Part shown: piece after piece, positions 26,643 to 36,177 of the stretch
Position numbering within the stretch: position 1 is the stretch's first letter
How the letters are laid out: the number at the start of each line of letters is the position of its first letter
NCBI RefSeq assembly: GCF_026619435.1
Contig: NZ_JAOVZQ010000001.1
Location: 627,501-691,500, forward strand
Direction of reading: 5' to 3'
Source of the DNA: Hoeflea ulvae
GTDB lineage: Bacteria > Pseudomonadota > Alphaproteobacteria > Rhizobiales > Rhizobiaceae
Length of the DNA stretch: 64,000 bases
The notes under the pieces: generated by a model
Databases searched by the model: none
Seen by the model: the letters and a program-made list of their open reading frames with translations, nothing else
Told to the model about the DNA's origin: nothing
Made by a program: the position numbers and the translations under genes

Positions 26643-26921
26643 CCTGCGACAGGGAGAAAATCGGTCGGAAAATTGCCGGATTGTGCCGTGACAAGCCGTG
26701 GAAGACCCGTCTCCGCGATTGACGGTTCAGGCTGACGATGCAACTTGATACCAATGCCGGGCGCCGCTGGAAGGCCGCCTGGCCCCGGATTTGCCGTTGC
26801 CGGCGCAATTCGACCTGCACCGCACGGCTGACAGTGAACGCCACCCGTCCTTTTTCTAAGGCAAGGAAGGTGTTCAACCTGCTTATCAATGATGTCGGGC
26901 CGACGGCCGGCAAGGAAAGGG
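26643..26921. other. Gap in the pse operon where pseH is often found
   Basis: The 279 bp between pseG and pseI is the largest gap within the pse block. No complete gene or promoter was recognised. A short open segment with coding-like base use is listed separately. Confidence 0.5.
26749..26859 (+). pseudogene. Possible gene remnant between pseG and pseI
   Basis: A 36-codon open segment without start codon, bounded by TGA 26746 and TAA 26857. Its codons are strongly G/C-ending and it reads RLAPDLPLPAQFDLHRT, which looks like the end of a protein. I cannot name the family; it is not clearly PseH. It may equally be chance. Confidence 0.25.
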
Positions 26922-28004
26922 ATGAAAACAATGGCGCGATCAATATCGATCGGGGGGCGTATGATCGGTGCCGATCATCCGCCATATGTTATTTGTGAAC
27001 TCTCGGGCAATCACAATGGATCGCTCGAGCGTGCCCTGCACATGATCGAGGTCGCTGCCCAGACAGGCTGCGATGCAATCAAGCTGCAGACCTACACGGC
27101 CGACACGCTGACCATCGATCATGACGGACCGGAGTTTCAGATCACCGGTGGCCTGTGGGACGGGCGCACGCTGTACAGCCTCTACCAGGAAGCCCACACT
27201 CCCTTCGAGTGGCATGCGGCGCTGTTCGCCAAGGCGGCGGAATGCGGCGTGACGATGTTCTCGACCCCGTTTGACGAAACCGCTGCCGACCTGCTCGACG
27301 AGCTCGGCGCACCGGCATTCAAGATCGCATCCTTTGAAGCCATTGACCTGGCCCTGATCGCCTATGTTGCCCGCAAGCGCAAGCCGATGATCATATCGAC
27401 CGGACTTGCCAATCTGGGTGAGATCGAAGCCGCAGTGCACACCGCCCGCGACAATGGCTGTGACGACCTGATTCTGCTGCACTGCATATCCTCCTACCCC
27501 GCGCCGACGGACCAATCCAACATCCGGACGCTTCCGCATCTGGGAGAGGCGTTCAATGTGGTGGCCGGCCTGTCCGACCACACGCTGGGAACGGCGACCT
27601 CGGTCGCCTCGATCGCGCTGGGCGGCGCGGTGATCGAGAAGCACTTCACGCTGGCGCGGTCCGATGGCGGACCAGATGCGGCGTTCAGCCTCGAGCCCGA
27701 CGAATTCAAGCGGCTGTGCGATGACTGCTACAATGCCTGGCTGTCACTGGGCGAGGTCAGCTATGACATAAAGGGCGCCGAGGCCGGAAACGTCGTCTTC
27801 AGGCGTTCGCTGTATGTCGTCGAGGACATCGCCGCGGGCGAAGCCTTCACCAAGCGCAATGTCCGCTCGATCCGGCCCGGTTACGGGCTGTCGCCTGCAG
27901 CGCTCGAACGGGTGCTCGGTTCGACCGCGACACGGGATATCCGCCGCGGCGAGCCCCTGAGCTATGATCTGCTCCGTCAGACATCGGCAAAAGCCGGCGA
28001 ATGA
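26922..28004 (+). CDS. pseI: Pseudaminic acid synthase, PseI
   Basis: A 360-residue NeuB-family enzyme: N-terminal TIM barrel beginning near CELSGNHNGSLERAL, with KLQTYTADT and MFSTPFDE, GLSDHTLGT and EKHFTLAR active-site segments, and a C-terminal antifreeze-like SAF domain (RSLYVVEDIAAGEAFT). It condenses the PseG product with phosphoenolpyruvate to pseudaminic acid. I start at ATG 26922 behind AAGGAAAGGG; ATG 26931 is close and an ATG at 26889 would add 11 residues without similarity. The next gene overlaps its stop (ATGA). Confidence 0.94.
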   Translation: MKTMARSISIGGRMIGADHPPYVICELSGNHNGSLERALHMIEVAAQTGCDAIKLQTYTADTLTIDHDGPEFQITGGLWDGRTLYSLYQEAHTPFEWHAALFAKAAECGVTMFSTPFDETAADLLDELGAPAFKIASFEAIDLALIAYVARKRKPMIISTGLANLGEIEAAVHTARDNGCDDLILLHCISSYPAPTDQSNIRTLPHLGEAFNVVAGLSDHTLGTATSVASIALGGAVIEKHFTLARSDGGPDAAFSLEPDEFKRLCDDCYNAWLSLGEVSYDIKGAEAGNVVFRRSLYVVEDIAAGEAFTKRNVRSIRPGYGLSPAALERVLGSTATRDIRRGEPLSYDLLRQTSAKAGE

Positions 28005-29212
28005 CACCGCAGTTGGACGACATTGTTGTCGGAGCGGGGCTCACCGGCCTGGCGGTCGTGGCGGGACTGGATCCCGCCCGCAAGATTGCCGTGTTCACCG
28101 GTCAGGATGGCGAGGGTCTACTTTCCTATCCGGGCACGCAGATGCCCTATGCGCATTTCGGTCCGGGCGGACTGGGCGCCTATTGGCACGGTGTCATCCC
28201 ATTGTGCGACAGCACCGGGCTGGTCGAGAATCGCGATGCCTTTGCCCGCCTGTTTGCCCATTTCTACCCTTCCAGCCGGATCAGGCCGGAGCCGCGTGCC
28301 GACAGACTGTTCGTTCCCTGGTCTCCGATCAGACCAGCCAGGGAACTGGCGGGTCTGAAAGAAAAACGGCCCAATCTGACGACGGTCGATGCGTCGGTCA
28401 CGTCGATCCGCAGCGAAGCCGGTGGCTTCGTGGTCGAGGCCGGAGGGTCGCAGACAAGTGCGCGTCGTCTGTGGCTGGCCGCGGGAGCAGTGGCAACACC
28501 CCGGCTTCTGGAAACGCTCACCGGCAAGCCTGCGGCAGACAGCCGGACGATCTCGGACCACATCATCGGATATGCCGGACAGATACCCGCAAGCGCGGCC
28601 GTCGCGGACATCATGCAAAGTATCCGTCGGGATCGGTCAGGGCTTGATATTCCAGCCTTCTACAATCAGCGCGGCGATATTCTCTACACGATCAGGCCGG
28701 CGATGTTCGATTTTGCCACGCTCGACAAGGGTTTCGAGAAACGCGCGGTGTTCGGACTGCCGCTTTCCAGGGGCCTTGCCGGGCTCAGGGGACGGGTCTC
28801 GCCCGGCCTGATCGCGGAGGCCCTGTTCAACAAGGCGGCGATCGGGCGCACGGCGAAGCTCTACAGCGTCTATTACCAGGCTGCCCTGCCAGGACTCTAT
28901 GCGCTGGACCGGCAACTGGCATTGACCGGCCCGGTCGACCAGGACGCGATCCGGGCGCTGGGTGTTCGCGCGCAACAGGAAGCGCCCTTTGCCGATCTGA
29001 TGCCGTCACACCATCCCGAGCGCTATCTGCCGGGCATTCACATGCACGGCTCGCTTGACACGGCGGAGCTGACGGACTTGATGGCCCTTGAAAACGGCGC
29101 GCAGGCGCTGCACGTTGTCGATTCCTCTGCCCTGTCCGTCATCGGGCCCGAGCACCATTCCTTCCGCGTCATGGCGCGTGCCTTTTCCATGGCTCGATCA
29201 TTGTCGCACTAG
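28001..29212 (+). CDS. FAD-dependent oxidoreductase (GMC-like), coupled to pseI
   Basis: A 403-residue flavoprotein. The dinucleotide-binding loop is DIVVGAGLTGLAVVAGL near residues 7-23; a second conserved segment LWLAAGAVATPRLLE near 155-170 resembles the GMC/choline-dehydrogenase GAGxxxTPxLL element, and the C-terminal VVDSSALSVIGPEHHSF matches the part that carries the catalytic histidine in that class. The four-base overlap with pseI links it to the pathway. It could oxidise a sugar alcohol or nonulosonate derivative; no such step is part of standard pseudaminic acid synthesis, so its substrate is open. Confidence 0.72.
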   Translation: MTPQLDDIVVGAGLTGLAVVAGLDPARKIAVFTGQDGEGLLSYPGTQMPYAHFGPGGLGAYWHGVIPLCDSTGLVENRDAFARLFAHFYPSSRIRPEPRADRLFVPWSPIRPARELAGLKEKRPNLTTVDASVTSIRSEAGGFVVEAGGSQTSARRLWLAAGAVATPRLLETLTGKPAADSRTISDHIIGYAGQIPASAAVADIMQSIRRDRSGLDIPAFYNQRGDILYTIRPAMFDFATLDKGFEKRAVFGLPLSRGLAGLRGRVSPGLIAEALFNKAAIGRTAKLYSVYYQAALPGLYALDRQLALTGPVDQDAIRALGVRAQQEAPFADLMPSHHPERYLPGIHMHGSLDTAELTDLMALENGAQALHVVDSSALSVIGPEHHSFRVMARAFSMARSLSH

Positions 29213-29226
29213 CTAGTCCGGATCCC

Positions 29227-30036
29227 ATGCCCAGAACGACCATCATCACTCCTGTCTACAATGGCGCGGCCCTGCTCGCCGAGACAATCGCCTCGATTCT
29301 GGCTCAGGATGATTCTGATTTTGAATATCTGATCGTCGATGACGGCTCGACCGATGCCTCGATGGAGATCGCCAATGCAGCGGCCGCGCAGGATGCGCGC
29401 ATAAGGGTGCTGCAGATGCCGCGCAATTCCGGCGGCCCGGCCGGCCCGCGCAATCTCGGCATCCGCGAGGCCGGGGCCGACTGGGTTGCCTTTTGCGACG
29501 CGGACGATCTCTGGGCTCCATCCAAGCTGCGGCTGCAGCATGACCTGGCCGGCCGGGTCGAAGCCTCGATCTATGGCGTTACGCTTCAGAATTTCAATCA
29601 CGGCGACACGATCGAGCCTCTCGCGGCCCCGGTAGGCACGCCGGAAAGTGACATCATTCCGATCAGCCGCATGCTGGTGAAAAACTGGATCGGGCTTTCG
29701 GGGGCGATGGTGCCCAAGGCGCTGTTCCACACCGTCGGGTTCTTCAACGAGGAACGCGCCTATGCGGCCGTCGAGGATTACGACATGTGGCTGCGGCTGA
29801 TGGGCACGACAGGCCTGCCGGCGGTGAAGCTGAAGGCCCCGCTGGTTCACTACCGGATCCTGCCCGGCTCGATCTCGCGCAACAAGTTCAAGCACCTGGT
29901 CAAGGTGATGCGCGTCCAGCAGGCCTATTTCGAATCGAAAGGGCAGGGGACCCAGTTTCGCATCACGCTCCCTGCGCGCATCCTACGCTATGCCGCGGTC
30001 TCGATCGTGACCCGGATTTTCATCGGCAAGCTATAA
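29227..30036 (+). CDS. Glycosyltransferase family 2
   Basis: A 269-residue GT-A protein. The start [18 protein letters not shown], the nucleotide motif VDDGSTD near 38-44 and the metal-binding CDADDLW near 90-96 are standard GT2 features. A further ED motif (AAVEDYDMW) provides the likely catalytic base. It has no membrane helix, so it should act at the cytoplasmic face on the lipid-linked intermediate. The sugar is not predictable; xylose from the next gene's product is one option. Confidence 0.9.
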   Translation: MPRTTIITPVYNGAALLAETIASILAQDDSDFEYLIVDDGSTDASMEIANAAAAQDARIRVLQMPRNSGGPAGPRNLGIREAGADWVAFCDADDLWAPSKLRLQHDLAGRVEASIYGVTLQNFNHGDTIEPLAAPVGTPESDIIPISRMLVKNWIGLSGAMVPKALFHTVGFFNEERAYAAVEDYDMWLRLMGTTGLPAVKLKAPLVHYRILPGSISRNKFKHLVKVMRVQQAYFESKGQGTQFRITLPARILRYAAVSIVTRIFIGKL

Positions 30037-30055
30037 CCCGGTCAGGAGACCTCCT

Positions 30056-31000
30056 GTGAGCTATGACAAGAAACGTATTCTGGTAACCGGCGGTGCGGGC
30101 TTCCTCGGAAGCCATTTGTGCGACCGCCTGGTCGAGCAGGATCTCGAGGTTCTGTGCCTCGACAATTTTTACACCGGCCGCCGCCGCAATGTGGAACATC
30201 TGCAGGCAAAACCGAATTTCGAGCTGATGCGGCATGATGTGATCCAGCCCCTGCATGTGCAGACCGATGCGATCTACAATCTCGCCTGCCCGGCTTCACC
30301 GGTCAATTACCAGCGCGACCCGATCCAGACGATGAAGACCTCGGTCTTCGGCGCGCTGAACATGCTGGAACTGGCAAAGCGCTGCAACGCCACGCTTCTG
30401 CAGGCCTCGACATCAGAGGTCTATGGCGACCCGGAAGTCCATCCGCAGGAGGAAAGCTACTGGGGCCATGTCAATCCGATCGGCATCCGCTCCTGCTACG
30501 ACGAAGGCAAGCGCTGCGCCGAGACGCTGCTGTTCGATTACCGCAGGCAGAACGGCGTCGAGATCCGGGTCATGCGCATCTTCAACACCTATGGCCCGCG
30601 AATGGATCCCAATGACGGCCGTGTGGTCTCCAACTTCATCATGCAGGCGCTCAAGGGTGAGCCCATCACCATTTACGGCGATGGCAGCCAGACACGGTCC
30701 TTCTGCTATGTCGACGACCTGATCGACGGCATGATGCGGCTGATGAATGCCGAAGACGGTGTCACCGGCCCGATCAACATCGGCAACCCGTCCGAATTCA
30801 CCATTCTGGAGCTTGCCGAAAAGGTGCTGGCGATGATCGGAGGAAGCTCGAAGCTGAACCACATGCCGCTTCCCTCGGATGATCCGCTGCAGCGATGCCC
30901 GGACATTTCCAAGGCCAAGTCGACGCTCGGATGGCAGCCCAAAGTCAGCCTTGACGAAGGTCTCGAGCGCACGATCCACTATTTCCGCTCCTATGTCTGA
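30056..31000 (+). CDS. UDP-glucuronate decarboxylase (UDP-xylose synthase, Uxs)
   Basis: A 314-residue SDR enzyme: NAD loop [14 protein letters not shown] near 12-25, [14 protein letters not shown] typical of Uxs, Tyr148/Lys152 in SCYDEGK, and [16 protein letters not shown] near 180-196. It converts UDP-glucuronate to UDP-xylose. GTG start at 30056 behind CAGGAGACC. The UDP-glucuronate must come from elsewhere because the local dehydrogenase (11406-11710) is only a remnant. The gene indicates a pentose in the polymer. Its end overlaps the next start by eight bases. Confidence 0.92.
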   Translation: MSYDKKRILVTGGAGFLGSHLCDRLVEQDLEVLCLDNFYTGRRRNVEHLQAKPNFELMRHDVIQPLHVQTDAIYNLACPASPVNYQRDPIQTMKTSVFGALNMLELAKRCNATLLQASTSEVYGDPEVHPQEESYWGHVNPIGIRSCYDEGKRCAETLLFDYRRQNGVEIRVMRIFNTYGPRMDPNDGRVVSNFIMQALKGEPITIYGDGSQTRSFCYVDDLIDGMMRLMNAEDGVTGPINIGNPSEFTILELAEKVLAMIGGSSKLNHMPLPSDDPLQRCPDISKAKSTLGWQPKVSLDEGLERTIHYFRSYV

Positions 31001-31709
31001 GACGCCCGCCGCCGCCCCCGCAAGATCTGTCGTCATCGGGCGCAATTCTTCGATCTGGAAGGCTCTTGCGCCACGCAAGATGGCCTGCGTCACGGCAATC
31101 GGGCATGCGGATATCGGTGATTTCGAGTTCCGCCCGGACGACACGGTCTGGATATTCTCGTTTTCGCGGGATGACGCCGAGAACCGCCACCTCTTCGAGC
31201 GGTTGTCACAGGCCTGCAAGGGGTCGTTTGTCTATGTGTCGACGGCCACCGCAAATGTGGTGGATCACACCCGGTGCTACACCTATCCGACCGTAAAGCG
31301 CACGGCTGAGGACCTGGCGCGGCAAATTCTGGGTGCGAGGATTGTGCGCATCGGGCTTGTCCATGCCTCTGTCGAGGATCTGCCGGCCGGAACCTGTGCC
31401 GCCACCTCGTTCGATGACATCGCCAATGCGCTGCAAGGCGCGGATCTTCCTGCGCCCGGCGCCGGCGATATTGTCCGTCTCTACCGTCTCGAGACCCGGC
31501 CGTTCCGCTCGGCCCTGGAAAGGACCGCCTACAGCGCCTATAGCGCGCTTTTGATGAAGCTGTCGTCATGGCCATGCCTGTTGCGGCCGCTCGATGTTTT
31601 GCTTCGGGCGATGAACTGGAAATGGTACGGCTATCTCAGGCTGAGTTCCGCCCTGATCGAAAAGTCGGGTGAGGCCGGCGCCAATGCAACAGCGGGCGAG
31701 AAAAAGTGA
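30993..31709 (+). CDS. Unassigned Rossmann-like protein (degenerate SDR-type)
   Basis: A 238-residue protein starting at ATG 30993, which overlaps the Uxs gene by eight bases; longer upstream starts lie inside Uxs and are not credible. The opening [13 protein letters not shown], the strand WIFSFSRDD and [13 protein letters not shown] resemble a shortened NAD-sugar epimerase, with no GxxGxxG loop and no YxxxK seen, so catalysis by the usual SDR route is unlikely. The C-terminus has a hydrophobic patch ([13 protein letters not shown]). Coupled on both sides, so it works with its neighbours. Function unknown. Confidence 0.75.
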   Translation: MSETPAAAPARSVVIGRNSSIWKALAPRKMACVTAIGHADIGDFEFRPDDTVWIFSFSRDDAENRHLFERLSQACKGSFVYVSTATANVVDHTRCYTYPTVKRTAEDLARQILGARIVRIGLVHASVEDLPAGTCAATSFDDIANALQGADLPAPGAGDIVRLYRLETRPFRSALERTAYSAYSALLMKLSSWPCLLRPLDVLLRAMNWKWYGYLRLSSALIEKSGEAGANATAGEKK

Positions 31710-32239
31710 GCAACCTGTCCTCCACCCTGCGTGGCGATTTCGATCATTACCTGCGGCTGGCCCAGCGGCCCGAGGGTGCGCCGCTGTGGCGCATGTTCGT
31801 CAATCCGAGATCCCTTCCCGTCGCCCTGATCCGCTGTGCGCGCGCATTGGAGCAAGGCCCGGTTTCGCTGCTGGCGCCCCTCCTCCGGCTCCTTGTCCTG
31901 TGGTGGTTCCGGGTCGAGGCCCCGAAGGGCGTCGACATCGCGCCCGGGCTGGTGCTGCCGCATCCGGGCGGCATTGTGCTCGGCTCGGCCCGGATCGGCG
32001 CCAACGTGATCATTTTCCAGAATGTGACGCTCGGGGCCCGCAGCTATGACGGCGCGTTTGACCTGTCCACCCGACCGGTCATCGAGGATGATGTCGTCCT
32101 CGGCACAGGCGCGGTGATCCTGGGGCCCGTCACCGTCGGCAAGGGCGCGCAGGTGGCTGCCAATTCGCTGGTTCTGTGCGATGTTCCTCCCGGCGCGACC
32201 GCCATTGGCGTGCCCTGCGAGATACGGGAACGGAAATGA
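31706..32239 (+). CDS. Serine acetyltransferase-like O-acetyltransferase
   Basis: A 177-residue protein with a helical N-terminal half and hexapeptide repeats from about residue 70: GVDIAPGLVLPHPGGIVLG with the catalytic His, then ANVIIFQNVTLGA and VLGTGAVILGPVTVGKGAQ. It ends with the loop IGVPCEIRERK. This is the CysE-like fold often used to acetylate sugars in polysaccharide loci. GTG start at 31706 overlaps the previous stop, and its own stop overlaps the next start (ATGA). Confidence 0.83.
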   Translation: MSNLSSTLRGDFDHYLRLAQRPEGAPLWRMFVNPRSLPVALIRCARALEQGPVSLLAPLLRLLVLWWFRVEAPKGVDIAPGLVLPHPGGIVLGSARIGANVIIFQNVTLGARSYDGAFDLSTRPVIEDDVVLGTGAVILGPVTVGKGAQVAANSLVLCDVPPGATAIGVPCEIRERK

Positions 32240-33225
32240 CACTGCGCGTCGGCATCATCGGCCTGGGCCGCATTGCCTGGGGCTATGACGGTGGTCACTG
32301 GGACAGCACGGCGCCGGCGCTTACCCATGCCTCGTGCTTTGCACGCCATCCCGACACCGAGCTGGTTGCAGCCTATGACCCCGTGACGGAGGCGCGTGCC
32401 GCATTTCGCACCGGCCATGCCGGGAACGCGCAGGTCGCGCTCCACGATGATCTGGACGCCTTTCTCAAGGAAAATCTCGATCTGGTCGCCATCGCCTCTC
32501 CGTCGGAGCATCACGCTCTCCACATCGCTGCCTGTCTGGATGCCAATGTGCCACGGCTGTGGATCGAAAAGCCGGTGACGCTGAAACTCGATGACTATTC
32601 GCGTCTTCTCGAGCGCATCCAGTCGATGCCGCAACCGCCGCGGACCTGCGTGAACTATCCGCGCCGCGCATTGCCGCAGCTTGCCGAGATGAAGCGCCAT
32701 CTCGCGTCAAGTCAAACCCGGCCCGAAAACATTTCCATCGCGGTAAACTACAGCCGCCAGCTTGCGGTCAACGGCGTGCACATGCTCGATCTGCTCAGCG
32801 CCCTGACCGGCGCCACCGAGGTTCCACCGCTCGACTACCTGCGCAAGGGTCCCAACGGCAATCCGCAATTCGGCTTCAGCCTAGCGGGTCATCCGGTCAC
32901 GGTGACAGGTCATGATCTGCCCTATCATCTCATCGAACTGAGCATCACCGATGGTCGCGGCCGCCTGTCGCTTGTGCGCGGCGGTCGTGATCTGGTCTGG
33001 GAAAAGGCCGTCCCCAATCCGGGCTATCCGGGCTTTTTCCATCTGGCTCCACCTCAAGGCCTTGAGGGTGTCGAAGACGGGGAAACGGCGATGAACCAGT
33101 CCATGTACCGCATGCTGTGTTCCCTGGCTGACCCGCAGGCGCCGGAACTGTCGACCTTCGAGACGGCCTGGTTCGCCCAGGCGCTTCTCGAAAGCGTCAG
33201 CGCAAGGGGCGGGCTGGCGGCATGA
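32236..33225 (+). CDS. Gfo/Idh/MocA-family oxidoreductase
   Basis: A 329-residue NAD(P)-dependent protein. The N-terminal Rossmann motif is GIIGLGRIAWGYDG and the conserved WIEKPVTLKLDD carries the EKP lysine of this family near residue 113. Such enzymes oxidise or reduce hydroxyl groups of sugars, often before an aminotransferase; a DegT-type aminotransferase lies two genes downstream at 34311, so a ketosugar intermediate is plausible. ATG 32236 is chosen because the family motif starts at once. Overlaps on both sides by four bases. Confidence 0.87.
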   Translation: MTLRVGIIGLGRIAWGYDGGHWDSTAPALTHASCFARHPDTELVAAYDPVTEARAAFRTGHAGNAQVALHDDLDAFLKENLDLVAIASPSEHHALHIAACLDANVPRLWIEKPVTLKLDDYSRLLERIQSMPQPPRTCVNYPRRALPQLAEMKRHLASSQTRPENISIAVNYSRQLAVNGVHMLDLLSALTGATEVPPLDYLRKGPNGNPQFGFSLAGHPVTVTGHDLPYHLIELSITDGRGRLSLVRGGRDLVWEKAVPNPGYPGFFHLAPPQGLEGVEDGETAMNQSMYRMLCSLADPQAPELSTFETAWFAQALLESVSARGGLAA

Positions 33226-34238
33226 GGATATTGTTTGCCGCCGGAGATGTCGGCGGGGCGCGTTCGATCCTGCCCGTGGCCCGGCTTGCGTCCACGCGCG
33301 GCCATCACGTCAGCGCCCTGCAGCACGGCGTTCTTGCCACCGAAGGCGATCCGGCCTGGACCTGGCATGGCTTCGATCAGGCCCTCGACGCAGTGACCGG
33401 CATGGACATGCTGATTTACGCCACCAGCGTTTCCGATCAGAAAGCGGTGCAGACTGCGGCCCGTGCGCGGCATGCCGGTGTGCCCTGCCTGCACGTGCTG
33501 GACAACTGGTCATCCTATGCCGAGCGCATCAGCGGGATCGTGCCCGATGCCTATGCGGTAATGGACGAACTGGCGCAGGGCGAGGCGATTGCCGCCGGCG
33601 TCCCCGAACACATTATCCATGTCACGGGGCACCCAAATCTCGGGACGCTCGCCGATGAGGCGCAGGCTTATCCGGCGCTTTCGGGCAAGACCGGGATCCT
33701 GTTCGTCTCCGAGCCTGCCAGGGCCGACCAGGGCCCATCGGGACGGGGTTATGACGAGGCCGGGGTTGCCGAAGCGCTGGTGGCGGGGCTCGCCCGATGC
33801 AGGTTTGACGATGCGACGCTCTGGGTCGCGCCTCACCCGCGCGAAGACCGCGCCGACGTGACGGCGCGCATGACCGGTCTGATGCAACGCCACGGCGGCT
33901 TCATGCCGGTAAGGATTGTCCCGGCAGACCAGGTCCGCAGCTGCCTGCATGGCGCCAGCCACGTGGCGGGCATGACATCTATCCTGCTTTACGAAAGCTG
34001 GCTTTTGGGCCGGCCGACGCTGTCGCTGCAGCCGGGCCTTTGTGTCGCGGGACTGAGAACCCTGTCCCGCCGCCAGGGCGTGTTCTTTCATGACCGCAAG
34101 GCCGGCACTGACGAAACCATCGGGAAATGGCTGGCCGCCGCACCGGGACGGGCGCAACCGGCGCTGAGCCGGCACAGGGATGCGGCCGAAAATGTTTTGG
34201 CCCTTGCCGTGGAAATCAAGAAACCGTCAATTAAGTAG
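33222..34238 (+). CDS. Putative GT-B-fold glycosyltransferase, family not recognised
   Basis: A 338-residue soluble protein. The start MRILFAAGDVGGARSILPV resembles the glycine-rich first loop of GT-B enzymes that grip a nucleotide sugar. Later elements HVTGHPNLGTL and GMTSILLYESWLLGRP look like the hinge and the donor-binding helix seen in GT-B glycosyl- and glycerophospho-transferases. No CAZy family could be assigned by eye. It ends the tightly overlapping block 30056-34238 and could add pseudaminic acid or xylose. Confidence 0.6.
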   Translation: MRILFAAGDVGGARSILPVARLASTRGHHVSALQHGVLATEGDPAWTWHGFDQALDAVTGMDMLIYATSVSDQKAVQTAARARHAGVPCLHVLDNWSSYAERISGIVPDAYAVMDELAQGEAIAAGVPEHIIHVTGHPNLGTLADEAQAYPALSGKTGILFVSEPARADQGPSGRGYDEAGVAEALVAGLARCRFDDATLWVAPHPREDRADVTARMTGLMQRHGGFMPVRIVPADQVRSCLHGASHVAGMTSILLYESWLLGRPTLSLQPGLCVAGLRTLSRRQGVFFHDRKAGTDETIGKWLAAAPGRAQPALSRHRDAAENVLALAVEIKKPSIK

Positions 34239-34310
34239 AGCCTTGGCCTCAGACATGATGCATTGTTTGGTTTACTGTCTGGCACGCCATCGGCTTAAGG
34301 GAGCGATATC

Positions 34311-35609
34311 ATGCACATGAACCTAAATGAGCTTGCCATTCACGGTGGCAAGAAAGTCCGCGACACATTGTTCCCTGCCTATGTCACCGCCGGTGCAGAG
34401 GAAAAAGCCGCGGTGTCCAAGGTGATCGATGGCGGCGTGCTGTCGAATTATCTCGGCGCCTATCACGAGAATTTCATGGGTGGACCGGTGGTGCGCGAAT
34501 GCGAGGCCGAATGGGCTGCCTATTTCGGCGCGGCCCATGCGCTGTGCGTCAACTCGAACACCTCCGGCCTGATCGCGGCCCTCGGCGCCATCGGCATCGG
34601 CCCGGGCGATGAAGTGATCGTGACCAGCTATTCGATGTCGATCTCCGCCACTGCGCCTCTGTTTTACGGTGCGCTTCCGGTCTTCGCCGATATCGAGGCC
34701 GACATGTTCTGCCTCGATCCGGCATCGATCGAAAGCCTGATAACGCCCAATACCAGGGCGATCCTTGTCGTCGACCTGTTCGGACAGCCCTTCGACGCGC
34801 CGGCAATCCGGGCGCTCGCCAAGAAGCATGACCTGAAGATCATCGAGGACTGCGCCCAGGCGCCGGGTGCCTCGCTGAACGGCGAGAAGGCGGGCCTTCT
34901 GGGCGACATCGGCGTGTTCTCGCTCAATTATCACAAGCACATTCATTCCGGCGAGGGCGGCATTCTTCTTACCAATGACGATGATCTTGCCCAGCGCCTT
35001 TCGCTGATCCGCAATCACGCCGAATGCGTGGTCGGCCCAATGGGAGTCACCGATCTCAGAAACATGATCGGCCACAATTTCCGCATGACCGAGATCGAGG
35101 CGGCCATTGCCATGTGCCAGTTGCGTAAGCTCGGCGGCCTCCTCAATGACCGCTGGGACAGGGTCCGTTATTTCGAAAGCAGGCTCGATGGTTTCGAAGG
35201 CTTCTCCATGCCGAAGGTGCGCGACGGAGCCGTGCACTCCTTCTATGTGCATCCCTGCCTGTGGAACATGGAGACCGGGGTTGACCGCAATCGCTTTGTA
35301 GAAGCGGTGAAGGCCGAATTACCCTGCTTCGAATTGCGCGAAAAGGAAGGCGTCAAGTTGGGCGCCGGCTATGTCCGGCCGATCTATTACCTGCCCGCCT
35401 TCCAGCAGCGCGTCGCCCTGGGCGGCAATCTCAACCCGCTGGTGGATGCCAGGCAGGATTTCGGACCCGGCCTGTGCCCCGTCGCCGAGGATTTGCACTT
35501 CAACCGGCTGATCTCGCATGAATTCATCGTGCCGAGCATGCAGGAATCCGACATCGACGACGTCGTGCGGGCGATCGAGAAGGTCTGGGATCAGAGGCAC
35601 AAGCTGTAA
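34311..35609 (+). CDS. DegT/DnrJ/EryC1/StrS-family sugar aminotransferase
   Basis: A 432-residue PLP enzyme with Lys209 in NYHKHIHSGEGG as the Schiff-base residue, and the family segments NSNTSGLIAALGAIG and EDCAQAPGASLNG. It differs clearly from PseC at 23645 (longer, different lysine context), so a second amino sugar or aminocyclitol is made. The Gfo/Idh protein at 32236 may supply its keto substrate. ATG 34311 follows AAGGGAG after a 72-bp gap. The GNAT gene begins at its stop codon (TAATG). Confidence 0.9.
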   Translation: MHMNLNELAIHGGKKVRDTLFPAYVTAGAEEKAAVSKVIDGGVLSNYLGAYHENFMGGPVVRECEAEWAAYFGAAHALCVNSNTSGLIAALGAIGIGPGDEVIVTSYSMSISATAPLFYGALPVFADIEADMFCLDPASIESLITPNTRAILVVDLFGQPFDAPAIRALAKKHDLKIIEDCAQAPGASLNGEKAGLLGDIGVFSLNYHKHIHSGEGGILLTNDDDLAQRLSLIRNHAECVVGPMGVTDLRNMIGHNFRMTEIEAAIAMCQLRKLGGLLNDRWDRVRYFESRLDGFEGFSMPKVRDGAVHSFYVHPCLWNMETGVDRNRFVEAVKAELPCFELREKEGVKLGAGYVRPIYYLPAFQQRVALGGNLNPLVDARQDFGPGLCPVAEDLHFNRLISHEFIVPSMQESDIDDVVRAIEKVWDQRHKL

Positions 35610-36151
35610 TGGCCAGGGCGGAGCGCCTCAGGGGCCAACATGTGCTGCTGGAGCCGTTCTCCGACCGGTATCTGTCCGAAGACTATGTCGGCTGGCTCAA
35701 TGATCCGTCCGTCATGCGCTATTCGGAACAGCGGCACCGGCGCCACAGCCTTGACAGCTGCAAGGCCTTTGTCGCCTCGTTCGACACGTCGCCCCATCAG
35801 CTCTGGGCGATCGTCAGGGCGGATACCGGCGAGCATATCGGCAATATCACCGCCACGCATGATCCCAACAACCATATTGCCGATATCGGAATTCTCATCG
35901 GCGCCAAGGGCGTTCAGGGCAAGGGCTATGGCAGGGATGCCTGGCGCACGGTGCTGGATTACCTTGTCGCCAGGCCGGACCTCTTCAAGGTGACCGGCGG
36001 ATGCATGGCGGCAAACACCGCCATGGTGCGCATCATGGAAAGCTGCGGCATGGCCGGGGACGGCTGCCGCCCGGCCCATTATCTGCTTGATGGCGCCCCG
36101 GTCGATCTGGTGTTTTACGCCCTCAGGGGCGCCCGCGGGCTGGCGGCCTGA
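35609..36151 (+). CDS. GNAT N-acetyltransferase, candidate PseH
   Basis: A 180-residue GNAT protein of the RimJ/PseH type: VLLEPFSDRYLSEDYVGWL at the N-terminus and the acetyl-CoA loop GVQGKGYGRDAW (Q/RxxGxG/A) near 108-118. The pathway needs PseH to acetylate N4 of the PseC product, and no other candidate is present in the locus. However it is coupled to the second aminotransferase, so it may acetylate that enzyme's product instead. It is the last gene of the forward locus; the next gene converges. Confidence 0.82.
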   Translation: MARAERLRGQHVLLEPFSDRYLSEDYVGWLNDPSVMRYSEQRHRRHSLDSCKAFVASFDTSPHQLWAIVRADTGEHIGNITATHDPNNHIADIGILIGAKGVQGKGYGRDAWRTVLDYLVARPDLFKVTGGCMAANTAMVRIMESCGMAGDGCRPAHYLLDGAPVDLVFYALRGARGLAA

Positions 36152-36177
36152 AGTAGGTCCGCTGTATCCTGCTGCAC

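Noticed and set aside
26738..26998. 86-codon frame between pseG and pseI starting at ATG 26738
   Set aside because: Arg/Cys-rich, overlaps the pseI start in another frame and lacks a ribosome site; the neighbouring frame has better codon use but no start.
10622..36151. Legionaminic or sialic acid pathway instead of pseudaminic acid
   Set aside because: The dehydratase is the short inverting PseB type and the order B-C-F-G-I with coupled genes fits Pse; no NeuC/LegG-type epimerase or GDP-sugar genes are present.
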